Assembly (NCBI RefSeq): GCF_031461075.1
Contig: NZ_JAVKPK010000001.1
Location: forward strand, 94,031-158,030
From: Methanosarcina baikalica
Lineage (GTDB): Archaea > Halobacteriota > Methanosarcinia > Methanosarcinales > Methanosarcinaceae
Direction: 5' to 3'
Length of the DNA stretch: 64,000 nucleotides
Shown here: one piece after another, positions 60,867 through 64,000 of the stretch
Numbering within the stretch: position 1 is the stretch's first letter
How the letters are laid out: every line of letters begins with the position of its first letter
The notes under the pieces: generated by a model
Seen by the model: the letters and a program-made list of their open reading frames with translations, nothing else
What the model was told of the DNA's origin: nothing
Database searches by the model: none
Position numbers and translations under genes: made by a program

Positions 60867-61349
60867 ATGTATTATGATATAATCGAATCCCCAATTTGTC
60901 CTATTCTTCTGGCAGGAAATGAAGACGGACTGAAGCATCTTATCTTCCTGAAAGGAGAGAGGAAAGTAGAAGTCCCTGATGACTGGGTAAAAAACAAAGA
61001 ATTTTTCAAGGAAACGGGCAGGCAGCTTGAAGCTTATTTTTCAGGGAAACTCAAATCCTTTGACCTCAAGCTGGCTCCTGAGGGAACGGATTTTCAGAAA
61101 TCCGTCTGGAAAGCTTTGTGTAAAATACCTTGCGGGGAGACCAGGACTTACAAGGATATAGCCGTATCTATAGGGAAACCAAAGGCTTATAGGGCGGTGG
61201 GGCTTGCGAATAACCGGAATCCAATTGCTATAATCGTTCCCTGCCACAGGGTTATAGGGGCAAATGGGAAACTTACCGGCTATGCTTCGGGTCTGGATGT
61301 AAAAGCATTCTTATTAAAGCTTGAAGGGAACGAGCCGTATGCTGATTAA
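60867..61349 (+). CDS. ogt: Methylated-DNA--protein-cysteine methyltransferase
   Basis: A 160-residue O6-alkylguanine-DNA alkyltransferase that repairs O6-methylguanine by moving the methyl group to its own cysteine. The active-site motif VPCHRVIG is at 125-132 (Cys126), with FQKSVWKALCKIPCGETRTY upstream and the AYRAVGLANNRNP DNA-binding region. ATG 60867 follows AGGAGG at a correct distance; the frame continues up to TTG 60840 but that lacks a ribosome site. The preceding 200 bp contain only a weak hairpin after the peptidase gene. Confidence 0.92.
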   Translation: MYYDIIESPICPILLAGNEDGLKHLIFLKGERKVEVPDDWVKNKEFFKETGRQLEAYFSGKLKSFDLKLAPEGTDFQKSVWKALCKIPCGETRTYKDIAVSIGKPKAYRAVGLANNRNPIAIIVPCHRVIGANGKLTGYASGLDVKAFLLKLEGNEPYAD

Positions 61350-61585
61350 AAATAGATTATACCCTGAAATCTCCATACCGTTATTTTCCATCTGGATATT
61401 ATCACTTTTTCTTTAACCTATAAACCATTTTCAAAAAATAGTACTCCACTATCAAGAACAATACCCTCTAAAGAGTGGCTATTATTTCGGCGTGACCTGC
61501 CGTTATTTTAAATAATTCTTGCTAGATAAATTTTAAATCTGTTATTCATGCACCCGACAACAACAGATTTTCAGGAGAAACCACT

Positions 61586-62329
61586 ATGGAGCTCAAAAAT
61601 AAGATTGAGAGCATTATTAAAACAGCCGCCACAAATCCAGGTACTGAAACCAGATACCATGGACCTCTTATCGGTTATGTTTCAGCAAATGATCCCATTT
61701 TCGATGAAATGAAAGAAATCATAGGGCCTCATAACCTGTACCCTGAGGAAGTATTTCCCGAAGCAAAAACCGTTGTTTCCTTCTTCCTGCCTTTTGAAAA
61801 AGAACTTGTGAAACTAAACTGGAAGTCTCCTGACCCGGTAAAAGAATGGATTCAGGCTAAGGGTGAAACAGATCGATTGATCACGAAAATCAATGAAGCG
61901 CTCAAAGCCGAGCTTGCAAAAGAGGGGATCTCGACAATTGTGCCTGAAATTATTTTCGATTATAAGAATAAGGGTTTTGACGTTGCCTGGTCCCACAAGA
62001 GCGCCGCTTACGCTGCCGGGCTTGGTACTTTCGGAGTCCATCAGATGTTGATAACAGCGGCAGGATGCGCAGGTCGTTTTGGAACTCTCTTGATCTCTGC
62101 TGAAATCCCTCCTACTCCACGCCCGATCGAGGAGTTCTGCTGCTACAAAAAAGGTGAGAAATGCCTTGTCTGTGTGGACAGGTGCCCTGCTGGCGCTCTC
62201 AGCACAAGAGGACTTGACAAAGAAAAATGTTTCAGGCTGCTTCAGGAAAATGCAAAAGCTTTTCCCGAACTCAATCAACCAGCCTGCGGAAAATGTGCGA
62301 CAGGACCGTGTGCTCTCAGGTCTCGTTGA
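61586..62329 (+). CDS. 4Fe-4S double-cluster protein, QueG-like
   Basis: A 247-residue Fe-S protein. The N-terminal domain resembles epoxyqueuosine reductase/reductive-dehalogenase-like proteins (AKTVVSFFLPFEKELVKLN, SHKSAAYAAGLGTFGVHQMLITAAGCAGRFGTLL). A C-terminal ferredoxin region has KCLVCVDRCPAGAL with a following Cys (FRLLQ context) and ACGKCATGPC. The length is short of QueG (~350-380), and no cobalamin-binding signature is obvious, so queuosine synthesis is unlikely; Methanosarcina and many archaea have related proteins of unknown function. It probably transfers electrons. Confidence 0.75.
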   Translation: MELKNKIESIIKTAATNPGTETRYHGPLIGYVSANDPIFDEMKEIIGPHNLYPEEVFPEAKTVVSFFLPFEKELVKLNWKSPDPVKEWIQAKGETDRLITKINEALKAELAKEGISTIVPEIIFDYKNKGFDVAWSHKSAAYAAGLGTFGVHQMLITAAGCAGRFGTLLISAEIPPTPRPIEEFCCYKKGEKCLVCVDRCPAGALSTRGLDKEKCFRLLQENAKAFPELNQPACGKCATGPCALRSR

Positions 62330-62433
62330 AACATGGGAATTTCCCCCGTTTCCAGATATCGATTTCGCGATTTTAATTATTTCAACTTTTCTTGAGAAAG
62401 ACAGGGTTCAGTGCTGAATCTCAGCTTAGTTGC

Positions 62434-63975
62434 TTATATCACCGTTAACGGAGTTGAAGCATTCTTCGAGAAATTCTGCGTTGTTACATTTATCCATAGA
62501 TGAAGTTCTCTATAAGGCACACTGACATTCTCTTCTAACATGTCCTTTTTATCGTTATTGTAGAACAAAAATTCAAGGTTCATGTTCGTTCCCACGAAGG
62601 GAGGAGTTATGGTTACTGCTTTTTCCCAGGTCTCATTGTTCACGATGCATATACTTTTCCAATCATCCGGCAAAGGTAGAGGCGTGTCTTCGAGCCTGAC
62701 TTCCATTGTATCGTTTACGGGCTTCTGCTCATGATTTATAATTCCAACTATTATTGTCCCATTCCCCCCGAGTACGTAATCTGTTGGATAGTTTTCAGCC
62801 GTCCCTTCAGGCCCCAAGATGTAGACTTCGGTAAAAGGCTCCTTTAAAGATTCTGCGTCCAGAATATCGAATTCGGTAAAAGGTTCCTGTAAAGACTTCG
62901 CGATTTTCAGCATCTCGGCTTTTTCAAGGTAACCAGTAAGGGTCATTTCAAATTCTCCAAGATTCCATATCAGAATTTTGAGGTCTCCGAACTGGTTAAT
63001 GTATTTTCCTTCCTTTCCGTTGATACTGACATTTTCAGCCATCTGCGCGGGCGTAGCATTTTCTTCGGGCTTGTTTTCGTAAATAGTTTGTGTTATCAGG
63101 AAACTTTCATCCTCTCTCTGGTAGTTAAGCATTACAGCCTCGGAACCCTGGCCTTCAAGGGCTGTCTCGTAATTATCGTATACCATTGTGTAGTTAAGCA
63201 CATATCCTTCGGGGATGTATTCCGGGATAAGTATTTCAAAACTAACTTTTTCTCTGGCTTTTTCAAGGCTCATTTCTTCAGGAGCTTTAAAATCTTCCAG
63301 GTCAATAACTTTTATCTCTGCTCCTTCCGGAACCTCAAACTCAAATTCGGGATCAGGAATGCCTGTATTTAGTTTCAGGTCGCTCATTTCTGTTTCTATT
63401 ACCAGGTTTCCTTTGTTGTCATACATTTCGTTTCTAAGAGGCATCCATGTCTCTCTATCCACCCACATTTTCGTCCGAGAAAATAGGCTGTACCCTTCTT
63501 TCTCCGCTTCCGGCTCAGCTTCAAGGACATATGCGCTCCTTCCGTCCACCTCTTCAACTCCCAGAAGTGAAACATTTGTTTTATTTAGGAAATCCTCAAT
63601 AAGCCCCACATAACCACTTTTATTTAAAGGTGACTTCTCAGGCAGTTTAATTTTTGTAACCGTATTTGTCCCTGCATTATAACTCCACAAGAATTCCCCG
63701 TCCGAAACAGTTGCAGCTTCTTCTTTTCCCTGTTCTATGATCCAACCCTTCATCATATTCGGCTTTTTGTACATTATCCGTTCTTCATTTTCCTGAACCT
63801 TCTCTCCATTGGCATAAGTCGCCGTATACATTATGCAGGAGTAATCTTCGATGCTTTCTCCTTTTTCCTGCATCTTCGTTGCGATCTCTTCTGCACTCAG
63901 CTCTTCCTCACATCCTGATGCAAAGAGAGCCAGGCTTATCAAAATTATCAAAGCTAACGCTTTTGTCTTTCTCAT
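62434..63975 (-). CDS. Large secreted lipoprotein with LolA-like, DUF4367-like and DUF1616-like regions
   Basis: 513 residues. The signal is MRKTKALALIILISLALFASGC, with a lipobox (ASGC) at residues 19-22, so the protein is likely lipid-anchored outside. The N-terminal ~200 residues look like a LolA-type fold (EEIATKMQEKGESIEDYSCIMY, MKGWIIEQG, YVLEAEPE, KMWVDRETWMPLRNEMYDNKGN). The middle (about 235-350) resembles DUF4367 (FEILIPEYIPEGYVLNYTMVYDN). The end resembles DUF1616 (TEVYILGPEGTAENYPTDYVLGGNGTIIVGIINHEQ). Two adjacent copies of SL-EPFTE--IL at about 350-375 indicate a local duplication at the joint. Related proteins are widespread in methanogen envelopes; function unknown. Its start is 25 bp from the window end. 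Confidence 0.8.
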   Translation of the reverse strand: MRKTKALALIILISLALFASGCEEELSAEEIATKMQEKGESIEDYSCIMYTATYANGEKVQENEERIMYKKPNMMKGWIIEQGKEEAATVSDGEFLWSYNAGTNTVTKIKLPEKSPLNKSGYVGLIEDFLNKTNVSLLGVEEVDGRSAYVLEAEPEAEKEGYSLFSRTKMWVDRETWMPLRNEMYDNKGNLVIETEMSDLKLNTGIPDPEFEFEVPEGAEIKVIDLEDFKAPEEMSLEKAREKVSFEILIPEYIPEGYVLNYTMVYDNYETALEGQGSEAVMLNYQREDESFLITQTIYENKPEENATPAQMAENVSINGKEGKYINQFGDLKILIWNLGEFEMTLTGYLEKAEMLKIAKSLQEPFTEFDILDAESLKEPFTEVYILGPEGTAENYPTDYVLGGNGTIIVGIINHEQKPVNDTMEVRLEDTPLPLPDDWKSICIVNNETWEKAVTITPPFVGTNMNLEFLFYNNDKKDMLEENVSVPYRELHLWINVTTQNFSKNASTPLTVI

Positions 63976-64000
63976 TTCTAACCCACTCTATGAGATATTT

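Overview
The window is a piece of a Methanosarcina chromosome; the species is not resolved from the sequence alone. The evidence is the gene content: PKD/beta-propeller surface proteins, an archaeal TATA-binding protein, the archaeal mevalonate-pathway trio UbiD/AcnX, archaeal pilins with an AVSPVIG signature, and a short archaeal-type ThiC. TATA-box promoters, AT-rich spacers and occasional leaderless starts agree with this.

Layout. 1-2.8 kb: the 3' part of aconitase, then citrate synthase (the oxidative arm towards 2-oxoglutarate). 3-6 kb: a UbiD decarboxylase followed by the two aconitase-X subunits, the set that turns phosphomevalonate into isopentenyl phosphate in the archaeal mevalonate pathway, then a site-2 protease and a B12-binding radical SAM protein. 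9-12 kb: a phosphohexomutase (minus strand), LarE and a GNAT acetyltransferase. 12-23 kb: five tandem secreted surface proteins built from beta-propellers and PKD domains. They have near-identical 3' flanks and two alternating promoter types. 23-26 kb: a DUF531-like protein, a 51-residue conserved-looking protein, a SufS-type cysteine desulfurase and the decayed end of an IS605/TnpB element. 26-35 kb: a type IV pilus locus (secretion ATPase, double-domain TadC/FlaJ-like membrane protein, one pilin and two pilin-like proteins) carrying a complete IS1-family insertion with an 8-bp target duplication, plus a remnant of a further pilin-like gene.

35-41 kb: a cysteine-poor FdhD homologue, a PspC protein, a decayed arsR-permease pair, the biotin ECF transporter (bioY-ecfA1-ecfA2-ecfT, minus strand) and tRNA-Arg(CCU). 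41-45 kb: a second GNAT protein, a DtxR-type regulator and FeoB. 45-54 kb: an uncharacterised repeat-containing protein immediately before smc-scpA-scpB, then tbp under an unusual array of three TATA-like boxes spaced exactly 32 bp apart, then an AglJ-like glycosyltransferase. 54-64 kb: a decayed secreted-protein gene and its neighbour, thiC, a secreted M3 peptidase, an O6-alkylguanine transferase, a ferredoxin-type Fe-S protein and a large lipoprotein.

The parts most worth following up are the unknown protein encoded next to condensin together with a ScpB that has a ~200-residue extra domain; the tbp promoter array; the surface-protein array with swapped promoters, a conserved ~200-nt leader and one copy whose start codon appears to be ATA; and the cysteine-lacking FdhD.
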